Source: Nocardioides dongkuii
GTDB lineage: Bacteria; Actinomycetota; Actinomycetes; Propionibacteriales; Nocardioidaceae
NCBI RefSeq assembly: GCF_014127485.1
Contig: NZ_CP059903.1
Span: 1,116,001 to 1,180,000 of the forward strand
Reading direction: 5' to 3'
DNA length: 64,000 nt
Shown: positions 1 to 7,441 of the stretch, in pieces
Layout: every line of letters starts with the position of its first letter
How positions within the stretch are numbered: the first letter of the stretch is position 1
The notes under the pieces: generated by a model
What the model was told of the DNA's origin: nothing
The model's input: only the letters and a program-made list of their open reading frames with translations
Database searches by the model: none
Translations under genes and position numbers: made by a program

Positions 1-1122
1 CTTGACCACGACCGTGCGGGTCGTCGGGTTGACGTAGACGAACTGGCCGTAGACCCCGAGAGCGGTGTAGTCGGGGCTGACGCCGCCCGAGGGGTGCCAC
101 CACTGCGCGGAGTAGTTCCAGTCGCTCACGGGGTGCTCGGCGGGCGTGGTGATCCGGGCGATCCACTCCGCGGGGACGACCTCCTGGCCCGCGACCTGCC
201 CGTCGTCGAGAACGAGCTGGCCGAGGTGGGCGAAGTCCAGGGCGGTCGCGTTCAGGCAGCAGAACGCCTTCTCCACGCCGCCGTCGGTGTCGAGGTTCCA
301 GGTGGCGGAGCTCTGCGCGCCCATCGGTCCCCAGAGCCGTTCCGAGAGCAGGTCGGCCAGCGGCTTGCCCTCGATCTGTATCAGGATCATGCCCAGGAGC
401 TGGGTGTTCACGCTGCGGTAGGCGCCCTGGGAGCCCGGGGTGAACTCGACCGCGCGGTTGTCGTGCAGGAAGCCGGGCATATCCGTGGTGAGCAGCATCC
501 GGGCGGCCCCGACGAAGGGCCAGTAGGCCTTGTAGTTCTCCGAGACGTCCACGCCGGCCGTCATGTCCAGCAGGTCGTGCACGGTGATGTCGTCGTACTC
601 GCTGCCCGACTTCAGCTCGGGCACCAGGTCGACCAGTCTGTCGTCCTCGCTGAGCTCGCCACGGTCGATGGCCTGCCCGATGAGCAGGGAGATCACCGAC
701 TTGGCCACCGACCACGAGTTCATCCGGGTGCCGGCGTCGATCCCGTCGGCGTACCACTCCTCGACCAGCTCCCCGTCCTGCAGGACGACCAGCGCCTTGC
801 TGCTGGTGTTCTCGAGGAACTCCTCCAGTGAGATTCGGTCGCCCTTCCACGGCACGTCGTCGGGCAGGTCGCCCGTCCCGGCCGGGAAGGTGATGGGCCG
901 GGTGGAGGCCGGAACCTGGTGCGCTGGGAAGAAGTCGCCCTGGCGCGAGGGCTCGCTCAGCGCGATCTGGGCCAGGCGCGTCGGCCTGGGGATCTCCATC
1001 GCGCGGGTGCCGAGGTACGCCCCGGCCGCCAGGACGACGACGAGGACCAGCACGGTGCCGAGCGCCCGGCGCAGCGGACGCCGGCGGCGGGGTCGTGCCG
1101 GGGGCGAGGCGGTCTCGGACAC
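1..1122 (-). CDS. Serine hydrolase, beta-lactamase/6-aminohexanoate-dimer hydrolase-like (3' end outside window)
   Basis: The visible 374 codons begin at a GTG preceded by GAGAGGAG and run off the left edge, so the C-terminus is missing. An Arg/Pro-rich start and one hydrophobic helix (about residues 20-37) suggest a membrane-anchored or exported enzyme. The penicillin-binding-like fold is shown by S138-V-A-K141 (nucleophile and general base) and by a Tyr near 235 in AYRSVN. Residue order and spacing resemble class C beta-lactamase-like esterases and the NylB family, which cleave amide or ester bonds. The substrate cannot be read from the sequence. Antibiotic hydrolysis should not be assumed, since this fold is mostly esterases and peptidases in soil actinobacteria. 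Confidence 0.85.
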   Translation of the reverse strand, partial: MSETASPPARPRRRRPLRRALGTVLVLVVVLAAGAYLGTRAMEIPRPTRLAQIALSEPSRQGDFFPAHQVPASTRPITFPAGTGDLPDDVPWKGDRISLEEFLENTSSKALVVLQDGELVEEWYADGIDAGTRMNSWSVAKSVISLLIGQAIDRGELSEDDRLVDLVPELKSGSEYDDITVHDLLDMTAGVDVSENYKAYWPFVGAARMLLTTDMPGFLHDNRAVEFTPGSQGAYRSVNTQLLGMILIQIEGKPLADLLSERLWGPMGAQSSATWNLDTDGGVEKAFCCLNATALDFAHLGQLVLDDGQVAGQEVVPAEWIARITTPAEHPVSDWNYSAQWWHPSGGVSPDYTALGVYGQFVYVNPTTRTVVVK

Positions 1123-1542
1123 GGTGGAACTCCTCTCGGGGCTCCGGGCCGGGCGCCGGGCGGGGCGATCGTGACACACGGCGGCGCTCCCGACCCGCCG
1201 CCACGCGCGACCCTCCGCAGACACCAACAACCACCGAAACCCCGCGTGATCGTTCGCCTCAACGTCTGAAGCCACGCCGTGAGGTGCGGGTCAAGCTCGA
1301 CCCTCCGGCTGGGCTCCCGACCCGGACCGGTGCCGATGATGACTCGCCTTGCACGACCCGTCCTGCTCCCTCGCCCTGACGGTCGGCGCCGTCCAGCTCG
1401 TGCCCACGGGCGCCCCCGGCGCCCCGCCGTCGGCCGCACCGGATCATCGTCCGAGCGGCGTCGTGACCTTCATGCGGCAGGACGACGGGACACTGGCAGA
1501 CCTGGGTCGCCACCGCGGACCTTCGCGGCGGAGCACTGGGCC
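1123..1542. other. Intergenic stretch with no recognised gene
   Basis: These 420 bases lie between the starts of the serine hydrolase and the end of the TetR gene. Several short open frames exist on both strands, but none has a convincing ribosome binding site, a familiar protein motif or the neighbours' codon bias. The right part could be decayed coding sequence, but I recognise no family. The upstream region of the serine hydrolase must contain its promoter; no clear -10/-35 pair stands out. Confidence 0.5.
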
Positions 1543-2097
1543 TCAGGGCGCGGAGGGGAACGCCGCCATCGCCGCGTGAGCGATCGCCAGGACCTCCTCG
1601 GTGGTGCCACCGTCGCGGGCGCAGCCGGACATGCCGCGCAGCACCGCCACGAGGAACGAGGCCAGCTGGTCGGTCCGGGTGCCGGCCGGGAGGTCGCCGT
1701 CTTGCACGCCGCGATCGAGCCGGTCACGGAGCCGCCGGTGGACCTCCTCGCGCTGGGCGGTGAGCCGCGGCTCGGTCAGCATCAGGCAGCCGGGAGGCGT
1801 CGCCGTGTCGGTGTGGGCGCGAGCGGTGTCCTCGAGCATCCGCGCGACGGCCTCGCGCGCGGTCGGCAGGTGGAGCGACTGGTCGAGGGCCTCGCAGGTG
1901 CGGCGGAAGTACGTGGCGGAGGCCTCTTCGAAGAGGCGGTGCTTGTCGCCGAACGCCGCGTAGAGGCTCGGTGGCGACACGCCCATGGCCGCGGTGAGCG
2001 TCGCGACGGACGTCTCCTCATACCCCTCGCGCCAGAACTGCTCGACAGCGGCGGCGAGCGCCGCCTCGCGATCGAAGCTCCGTGGTCGGCCGGCCAT
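1543..2097 (-). CDS. TetR/AcrR-family transcriptional regulator
   Basis: A 184-residue protein with an N-terminal TetR-type helix-turn-helix (about residues 8-55, with GYEETSVATLTAAMGVSPPS followed by LYAAFGDK) and a helical ligand-binding C-terminal domain. Such repressors bind a palindrome as dimers and release it on binding a small ligand. It is divergent from an SDR oxidoreductase 84 bases away, and the gap holds two copies of a quasi-palindromic site, so it most likely controls itself and the dehydrogenase. The start is supported by TATGAT six bases upstream of the ATG, a leaderless-type arrangement. The ligand is unknown. Confidence 0.93.
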   Translation of the reverse strand: MAGRPRSFDREAALAAAVEQFWREGYEETSVATLTAAMGVSPPSLYAAFGDKHRLFEEASATYFRRTCEALDQSLHLPTAREAVARMLEDTARAHTDTATPPGCLMLTEPRLTAQREEVHRRLRDRLDRGVQDGDLPAGTRTDQLASFLVAVLRGMSGCARDGGTTEEVLAIAHAAMAAFPSAP

Positions 2098-2111
2098 GCG
2101 ACCATCATAAC

Positions 2112-2168
2112 GTAGTGATCGCTATGGAATCTGGTACGGTTCCCACCGGAATCAATAGCGATCACTAC
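2112..2168. promoter_or_regulatory. Paired TetR operator-like sites in the divergent tetR/SDR promoter
   Basis: Bases 2112-2125 (GTAGTGATCGCTAT) and 2155-2168 (ATAGCGATCACTAC) are perfect reverse complements. Each is also nearly palindromic on its own: TAGTGATCGCTA matches its own complement at 10 of 12 positions. The two centres are 43 bases apart, about four helical turns, so two dimers would sit on one DNA face. One site abuts the -10-like TATGAT of the repressor gene and the other ends 13 bases before the SDR start codon, which fits repression of both promoters. Confidence 0.75.
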
Positions 2169-2181
2169 AGAATGGAACGTC

Positions 2182-2901
2182 ATGAAGCTCGAGGGATCGG
2201 TCGTGCTCGTCACCGGAGCGAATCGGGGCATCGGCGCCGAGTTCGTCAGCCTCCTCAAGGAACGCGGGGCCGCCAAGATCTACGCCGCCGCACGGGATGC
2301 CAGCTCGGTCCAGGCCGACGGCGTCGAGGTGATCGAGCTCGACGTCACGGACGCCGCCCAGATCGAGGCCGCGGCCCGCGCCGCGGGCGACGTGCAGGTC
2401 CTCGTGAACAACGCGGGGATCTCCACGGGCACGGCGCTGGTGACCGGGGACGAGGCAACCATCAGGCGGGAGATGGACACCAACTTCTACGGTCCGCTGC
2501 TGCTGACCCGCGCCTTCGCCCCGGTCCTCCGGGCCAACGGGGGCGGCGCCGTCCTCAACGTCATCTCCGCGTTGTCCTGGTTCAGCACTCCGAGCGCCGG
2601 CGCCTACGCCGCATCGAAGGCTGCGGCGTGGATGCTGACGGACAGCACCCGCCTCGAGCTCGCGTCACAGGGCACGCACGTCGTCGGTGTGCACATGGGT
2701 CTGGTCGACACCGACATGGTCAAGGGCATCGATGCGCCGAAGATCGACCCGGCCGCCGTGGTGGATGCGGCGCTCGATGCGATCGAGTCGGGGGCGCAGG
2801 AGGTGCTGGCCGACGACTGGGCGACGTTCGTGAAGTCGGGGCTCCTGCTCGACCCGAAGGAGCGGTACGGGCAGATCTTCGCCGCCCTCGGCGCGAGCTG
2901 A
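2182..2901 (+). CDS. SDR-family NAD(P)-dependent oxidoreductase
   Basis: A 239-residue classical short-chain dehydrogenase. The Rossmann motif TGANRGIG is at residues 11-18, NNAG at 76-79, and the catalytic Ser near 129 with Y142-x-x-x-K146. It would oxidise or reduce an alcohol/carbonyl pair with NAD(P)(H) in the cytoplasm; the substrate is unknown. The divergent TetR gene and the operator-like site just upstream of the start suggest induction by a small molecule that may be its substrate or a toxic relative. There is no good Shine-Dalgarno sequence. The start was chosen because it places the dinucleotide fold at the usual distance from the N-terminus. Confidence 0.92.
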   Translation: MKLEGSVVLVTGANRGIGAEFVSLLKERGAAKIYAAARDASSVQADGVEVIELDVTDAAQIEAAARAAGDVQVLVNNAGISTGTALVTGDEATIRREMDTNFYGPLLLTRAFAPVLRANGGGAVLNVISALSWFSTPSAGAYAASKAAAWMLTDSTRLELASQGTHVVGVHMGLVDTDMVKGIDAPKIDPAAVVDAALDAIESGAQEVLADDWATFVKSGLLLDPKERYGQIFAALGAS

Positions 2902-2950
2902 GCGGCCCAGGGCCCCACCCGCTCCAGGTCCCGGGAGAGCTGGTCGTTCG

Positions 2951-3493
2951 TCAGGGGCGTCGATAGGCGAGGAACACCGCTCCGGTTCGTGATCGGGCCG
3001 CCTTGGTCAGGGTCAGGCGTCGCAGGTTCACTGCCTCGGTCAGGAGATGCCGTCCCGTACCGGCAAGGGTGGGGACGAGGACGAGCTCGAGGCGGTCGAC
3101 GAGGTCGGCGGCCAGGAGGTCACGGGCGAGGCCGATGCTCCCGTGGACACCGATGTCGGCACCGGGACCGGCGCGGAGGCGGTTGACGTAGGGGAGCAGC
3201 GAGTCGTCGGCAGGCACGGTGTGCGCCCAGCGCCCCGGGAGGGGTGCGGGGTCCGAGGTGAAGACGTGCTTGGTCGTGCGGTTGATGAAGTCGGCGAACG
3301 GCTGGACGTCGCTGCTGGGCCAGTAGTCGACCCAGTAGTCGTAGGTCCCGCGACCGAGGAGCACGTCGTCCTGGGTGGCGATGACGCTCGCGAGGTTCGC
3401 GAACACCTCGTCGTCGGCCTCGAACATCCAGTTCCCCGGCTCCTCGGCGACGCCGTCGAGGGACAGCAGGGTGTAGAGGACGACGTCGCGCAC
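2951..3493 (-). CDS. Dihydrofolate reductase family protein (RibD C-terminal-like reductase)
   Basis: A 180-residue protein beginning MRDVVLYTLLSLDGVAEEPG, the typical opening of the small RibD-C/DHFR-like reductases common in actinobacteria. DVLLGRGTYDYW and the IGVHGSIGLARDLLAADLVD stretch match the NADPH-binding half of the fold. Family members are usually annotated by similarity only; dihydrofolate reduction is not established for this subgroup. It is convergent with the upstream SDR gene and appears to stand alone. The start ATG is the first one and matches family length. Confidence 0.9.
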   Translation of the reverse strand: MRDVVLYTLLSLDGVAEEPGNWMFEADDEVFANLASVIATQDDVLLGRGTYDYWVDYWPSSDVQPFADFINRTTKHVFTSDPAPLPGRWAHTVPADDSLLPYVNRLRAGPGADIGVHGSIGLARDLLAADLVDRLELVLVPTLAGTGRHLLTEAVNLRRLTLTKAARSRTGAVFLAYRRP

Positions 3494-3568
3494 AGGGGTC
3501 TCCCGGGGGATCGATGTGGTGACGTGCGGATGGACCGTCGTGGCGAGGTGAACTCATCGGTGGCCACT

Positions 3569-3757
3569 CCGCGCACAGCGAGGTCGTCCGTGCGCCGCGT
3601 CAGCCCATGGGCCCGTGGGCCCCGGCGGGGGCGTCGACGTCGGTGTCGCTGCCGTTGACGCTCATGGTGTACGTGGCACCGGGCTCGATGGCGGCCGAGG
3701 AGCAGACGACCGAGGCGTAGTCCTTCTCGATCCGCTTCCACGTGTAGATCTCGCCCG
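3569..3757 (-). pseudogene. Broken duplicate of the 3' end of the carbohydrate-binding lipoprotein gene
   Basis: Read on the minus strand this encodes IEKDYASVVCSSAAIEPGAT, then a serine/threonine-rich tail ending AHGPMG and a stop at 3600. The lipoprotein gene that ends at 5934 finishes almost identically (IEKDYASVVYSSAAIEPGAT ... GGHGPMG). At DNA level 3569-3732 matches 5903-6075 closely, with one 9-base indel near 3632, and the homology includes about 30 bases after the stop codon. No start, signal peptide or remaining domain is present, and the frame upstream of about 3732 is unrelated sequence. It is a fragment left by duplication, not a working gene. Confidence 0.85.
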
Positions 3758-3779
3758 GGGCTGTCGATAACGTCGGGAC

Positions 3780-4127
3780 ATGCACCGGATCTTCGCCACG
3801 AGCGTCGCGTCCGTCTATCCCCACTACCTGACGAAGGTGGAGAAGAAGGGACGCACGAAGGCAGAGCTGGACGAGGTCATCGGGTGGCTGACCGGCTTCG
3901 ACGAACCGCGGCTCCGCGAGCACCTCGCGGCGGGGACGACCTTCGAGGAGTTCTTCGCCGAGGCGCAGCTCAACCCGAGCGTCTCGTTGATCACCGGCTC
4001 AGTGTGCGGGGTGCGCGTCGAGGACGTCGAGGATCCCTTGATGCAGAAGATCCGCTACCTGGACAAGCTGGTGGACGAGCTCGCCCAGGGCAAGCCGATG
4101 GCGAAGGTGCTGCGATCGGCTTCATGA
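3780..4127 (+). CDS. DUF2200 family protein
   Basis: A 115-residue cytoplasmic protein matching the DUF2200 family along its whole length: [58 protein letters not shown] and [21 protein letters not shown] are the family's conserved blocks. The function is unknown; the family is short, single-domain and widespread in bacteria. The gene starts immediately beside the duplicated lipoprotein-gene fragment and is the first gene of the segment bounded by the two repeat copies. The first ATG gives the normal family N-terminus. Confidence 0.9.
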   Translation: MHRIFATSVASVYPHYLTKVEKKGRTKAELDEVIGWLTGFDEPRLREHLAAGTTFEEFFAEAQLNPSVSLITGSVCGVRVEDVEDPLMQKIRYLDKLVDELAQGKPMAKVLRSAS

Positions 4128-4197
4128 GCTGGGCTGACGTGAGGTTGCGGGACAGCATTTCACCGGTGGAGTGAGGCCGTCCCGCGGGCCGGTCGAC

Positions 4198-5016
4198 TCA
4201 CATCAGGTAGTCGTCGTTGCTGGCTCGGATCGTGATGTCGCTGATGCTGACGCCCCACGGCTGGTCGATGGTGTGGAGCACCTGCTCGGCCATCAGGGCC
4301 GGGGACATGGCGGCGTACCCGATGCTGTCGGGACTGGTGAGGTCCGCGGGCGGATCGGCGCCGAAGATCCGGGTCATCTTGTCGTAGAACTGGGCCCGGT
4401 TCGTCCCGAGGACCGGGTCGATCGCCTCGGGGTTCAAGACGCCGGCGGCAAGCCCGGTGCCGGGCACCCCGGTCGGCCGGATCGTCGTCACCTTGATCGC
4501 GCCGAGTGACTCCTGCCGCAACGACTCGGACAGCACGTTGACCGCCGCCTTGGTCGCGCCGTACACGGCCGATCCAGCGACCGGATGGTTCCCGAACACC
4601 GACGAGATGTTGACGACGTGTCCGCGGCCCTGAGCCATCATCTGGTCGTGCACCGCGATGATGCCGTGCAGCACGCCCTTGATGTTGATGTCGATGCATC
4701 GGCTCCAGGCGTCAGCGGCCATCGCGTGGTCGGCGTAGAACGCCAGCGGCATCACGCCGGCGTTGTTGATGATGACGTCGATCGCCCCGAAGCGCTCGGT
4801 CACCCGGGTCGCGAACGAACGCATCGCACCGAGGTCGGTCACGTCGACGCCACCGGTGATGGTCCGGTCGCCGGCCAGGTCCGCGAGCGCGGGCTCGTCG
4901 ATGTCGCACGCGCCGACGTTGGCTCCGCGCGCGGCGGCCTGCATCGTGAGCTCACGCCCGAAGCCGCCCGCGGCCCCGGTCACGATGAGCGTGCGGCCCT
5001 CCAGGTGGTTCAGCAT
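4198..5016 (-). CDS. SDR-family oxidoreductase (operon partner of ADC-like gene)
   Basis: A 272-residue short-chain dehydrogenase with TGAAGGFG at residues 13-20, NNAG at 84-87 and the catalytic Y152-x-x-x-K156, with Ser in NISSVFG about 13 residues earlier. The ATG at 5016 is chosen because it begins MLNHLEGRTLIVTG; a longer open frame upstream reads through the neighbouring gene. Only seven bases separate it from the stop of the acetoacetate-decarboxylase-like gene upstream, so the two are probably co-transcribed and act on linked substrates, for example a keto acid and its reduced form. The substrate is not known. Confidence 0.92.
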   Translation of the reverse strand: MLNHLEGRTLIVTGAAGGFGRELTMQAAARGANVGACDIDEPALADLAGDRTITGGVDVTDLGAMRSFATRVTERFGAIDVIINNAGVMPLAFYADHAMAADAWSRCIDINIKGVLHGIIAVHDQMMAQGRGHVVNISSVFGNHPVAGSAVYGATKAAVNVLSESLRQESLGAIKVTTIRPTGVPGTGLAAGVLNPEAIDPVLGTNRAQFYDKMTRIFGADPPADLTSPDSIGYAAMSPALMAEQVLHTIDQPWGVSISDITIRASNDDYLM

Positions 5017-5023
5017 CGCGTCC

Positions 5024-5722
5024 TCACAACGCGGAGCCGAGCTGGAAGACTGCTCCCAGGTCCTCACCGTAGGCACAGAAGTCAGGCGCGGTCGGCAGGC
5101 CCAGGGAGCGCAGCTCGTCGGCGATCGGGCCGTCGCCGACCGTGATCTCCACGTCGCCGGCATCCACGAAGCCCGAGGCCATGTCCATCGCCAGCGGGGT
5201 CGAATAGGCGACGCCGTCGAGGTAGGAGTAGCTGGACGTATCGATCCTGGTGGGCGCGCCGGCCGGCTCAGCGCGCGGCAGCGAGACGCGGAGGACCGAC
5301 TGCTCGCCGTCGAGGAGCTCGAAGGTCACGGTGTCATCGGTGTAGGTCGCGTCGATCCGCATCACCGTCTTGGGGAACCCCATCACCTGGTTGCCGGCGA
5401 GGCAGGTGAACTCCTGGTCGACCGGCATCCGGTAGACGAAGGATCCGACGACCTCGTCACCAGCGCCGACGGGCCGCGCCAGGAAGCCGAGGTTGACCTC
5501 GTTGTAGTCGCCCCACGGGTTCTCCCGGTAGTCGACGAGACTGACGATGAGCTGCGCCATCCCCGGCGCGGTCTCGGCGATCTCGAACCGGTCTCCGGGG
5601 AGCAGCGCCGCAGCAGCGTCGGCGGGCACGCTGAAGCCCAGGGTGGCGGCGTTGAACGAGTTGACCTCCATCGGGAAGGTGATCTCTCGTCCTTGGATGG
5701 AGCCCCAGGTCGTGGTCGTCAC
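5024..5722 (-). CDS. Acetoacetate decarboxylase (ADC) family protein
   Basis: A 232-residue ADC-like protein. It starts with GTG preceded by GAAGGA. The core motif VMGFPKTVMRI contains K118, at the place where acetoacetate decarboxylases carry the Schiff-base lysine; EVNLGF and the PWGDYNEV region fit the beta-barrel. The true enzyme removes CO2 from acetoacetate to give acetone, but many family members act on other keto acids or are hydratase/aldolase-like, so substrate assignment is open. It is the first gene of a two-gene operon with an SDR. A TTGAC/GTCAA inverted repeat lies in its promoter region. Confidence 0.85.
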   Translation of the reverse strand: MTTTTWGSIQGREITFPMEVNSFNAATLGFSVPADAAAALLPGDRFEIAETAPGMAQLIVSLVDYRENPWGDYNEVNLGFLARPVGAGDEVVGSFVYRMPVDQEFTCLAGNQVMGFPKTVMRIDATYTDDTVTFELLDGEQSVLRVSLPRAEPAGAPTRIDTSSYSYLDGVAYSTPLAMDMASGFVDAGDVEITVGDGPIADELRSLGLPTAPDFCAYGEDLGAVFQLGSAL

Positions 5723-5746
5723 GCTGCCGTCCTTCGGGTCGATCGG

Positions 5747-5764
5747 AATTGACTCGCGTCAAGT
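5747..5764. promoter_or_regulatory. Candidate operator upstream of the ADC-like/SDR operon
   Basis: TTGAC (5749-5753) and GTCAA (5758-5762) form an inverted repeat with a four-base spacer, 27 bases before the GTG of the ADC-like gene. On the minus strand the repeat also supplies a TTGACG that could serve as a -35 element. No regulator gene is adjacent. A dimeric repressor site is plausible but unproven. Confidence 0.35.
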
Positions 5765-5856
5765 TAGCCGAAGTGTGTGACGTACGCCATGGTCATGCCG
5801 GGGACGTCGGCAGGTCGTGGTCCGTGGCGTTGACAGGGTCCGGCGTCGGGACCCGG

Positions 5857-5903
5857 GACTGTGGTGGATCCGTTCAACCTGCTTGAACCGAACCACCACA
5901 GTC
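5857..5903. terminator. Large stem-loop downstream of the carbohydrate-binding lipoprotein gene
   Basis: An 11-bp perfect outer stem (5857-5867 with 5893-5903, GACTGTGGTGG/CCACCACAGTC) encloses an inner 6-bp stem (GTTCAA 5872-5877, TTGAAC 5883-5888). It sits about 30 bases beyond the stop codon of the minus-strand gene and could terminate it. The outer edge of this stem coincides with the point where homology to the duplicate fragment at 3569 begins. Confidence 0.55.
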
Positions 5904-5933
5904 CGCGCACAGCGAGGGCGTCCGCGCGCCGCT

Positions 5934-7418
5934 TCAGCCCATCGGCCCGTGGCCGCCGGCGGGGGCGTCACCGGCGACGACGTCGGTGTCGGTGCCGTTG
6001 ACATTGACGGTGTAGGTGGCGCCGGGCTCGATGGCGGCCGAGGAGTAGACGACCGAGGCGTAGTCCTTCTCGATCGTGTACGCCGCCAGCTCCTCGCCGT
6101 CGGCGTCGGTGACGGTGACGGTCACCTCGGAGCCGGCGGGCGCGGTGGCCGGGAGGGCGGTGGCGATCCAGCCCTGGGGGGAGTCCGTCGCGGGAGCGGT
6201 CATCATCCCCGCGCTCCCGGAGGCGAGCAGCGTGCCGCCCGCGATCTCGAAGGTGCCGTTGACGTCCAGGGCCCCGTTGCCGGCGGAGGTCGGCCCGTAC
6301 ACCGTGACGTCTCCGCCCGTGATGGTGGCGTCGCCGTTGGAGTCGAGCCCGTCACCGCTCGACCACACCTCGACGGTCCCGCCGTTGATGTGGAGGCCCA
6401 GGGAGCTGTCCGCCGCCATGCCTCCGCCGGGCCCGGATCCGGGCGGGCCGTCCGTGGCGGCGCTGTCGTCGGAGGAGGCGACGTTGATCCCGTCGTCGGC
6501 GGAGTGCAGCTCGACGTCGCCGCCGTCGATGATGATCAGGGAGCCCTCCATCGCCTCGATCGAGCCGGTCACGTCGACGTCGCCGTCGGCGACGAGCACC
6601 TGCGTGCCCTTGATGCCGTCGTCCTGCGACGCCACCCGGACGGCTCCGCCCTCGACCAGCACGAACCCGGTGCCCGGGTCGGTGTTGTCGGACTTGATGC
6701 CGTCGTCGACGGCGTCGACGTCGACGGTGCCGGCCTCGACCACGAGGTAGTCCTTGCCGATGATGCCGTCGTCGACCGAGGTCACGGCGATGGAGCCGCC
6801 GGTGATCACCAGGCCGTCCTTGCCCACGATGCCGTTGTTGCTGTTGCCCGTGACGGCCAGGGCGCCGGTGCCGCCGATGGTGAGGTCGGCGGTGGAGTGG
6901 AGCGCGCCGGTGGGGGCGTCCTCGGAGGTGTCCTCGTGCGTCGAGGCATCCGCGAGCGCGTTCTCGCTGCCGTCGGCGAGGACGACGACGACCGACTCGG
7001 CGTCCTCGACGTTGAGCGCCGACGTCGTGTCCGAGGCGATCCTCGCCCCGTCGAGCACGAGCCGTACGACGCCGTCGGCGCTGCTGTCGACGACCACCTG
7101 GCCGGTCAGCTCGCCGTGCAGGCGGTAGGTCCCCGGGGCGGTGATGGTGACGGTCCCGTCGTCGCTGCGCACGGCGTCGCTGTCGGACGTCGCCGACGTG
7201 CCGGACAGGGCGACGTCCACGAGGTCCGCGTCGCCGTAGGAGATGTCACCGGTCTCGACCTCGATGTTCTCGGCGAGTGCCTCGGCGACGGTGGTCGCGT
7301 CCGTGGCGGGGGTGCTGGTCGTGGTCCGGTCGTCGCTGGCGTCGGACGTCCCGCAGCCGGCGAGGAGGACCGTCGCCATGGCGGCGGCCATGGCCTGGCG
7401 GAGTCGGGAGAGCTGCAT
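5934..7418 (-). CDS. Carbohydrate-binding domain-containing lipoprotein (DUF4353-like)
   Basis: A 494-residue exported lipoprotein: a basic start, hydrophobic segment and lipobox LLAGC with the lipidated Cys at residue 22. After a Thr/Ser/Asp-rich linker comes a long beta-helical region of short strands, each near GGxVxVxSxDDGIxG (for example AVDDGIKSDN, SQDDGIKGTQ, SADDGINVAS), typical of the carbohydrate-binding DUF4353 family. The tail GGHGPMG ends it. The ATG at 7418 has AAAGG upstream; the longer open frame is not real. It directly follows the VTC-domain and DUF4956 genes, and such proteins recur together, which suggests a cell-surface polymer function. The polymer is not known. Confidence 0.88.
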   Translation of the reverse strand: MQLSRLRQAMAAAMATVLLAGCGTSDASDDRTTTSTPATDATTVAEALAENIEVETGDISYGDADLVDVALSGTSATSDSDAVRSDDGTVTITAPGTYRLHGELTGQVVVDSSADGVVRLVLDGARIASDTTSALNVEDAESVVVVLADGSENALADASTHEDTSEDAPTGALHSTADLTIGGTGALAVTGNSNNGIVGKDGLVITGGSIAVTSVDDGIIGKDYLVVEAGTVDVDAVDDGIKSDNTDPGTGFVLVEGGAVRVASQDDGIKGTQVLVADGDVDVTGSIEAMEGSLIIIDGGDVELHSADDGINVASSDDSAATDGPPGSGPGGGMAADSSLGLHINGGTVEVWSSGDGLDSNGDATITGGDVTVYGPTSAGNGALDVNGTFEIAGGTLLASGSAGMMTAPATDSPQGWIATALPATAPAGSEVTVTVTDADGEELAAYTIEKDYASVVYSSAAIEPGATYTVNVNGTDTDVVAGDAPAGGHGPMG

Positions 7419-7441
7419 GGTGCTGCCTTTCGAGGATGGGG

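Noticed and set aside
1259..1579. Small ORFs between the serine hydrolase and tetR genes
   Set aside because: No ribosome binding site, motif or consistent codon bias; frames on both strands are equally open.
3600..3923. The minus-strand 107-codon frame as a functional gene
   Set aside because: Only the last ~50 codons match a known protein (the end of the lipoprotein), and its upper part overlaps the DUF2200 gene antisense.
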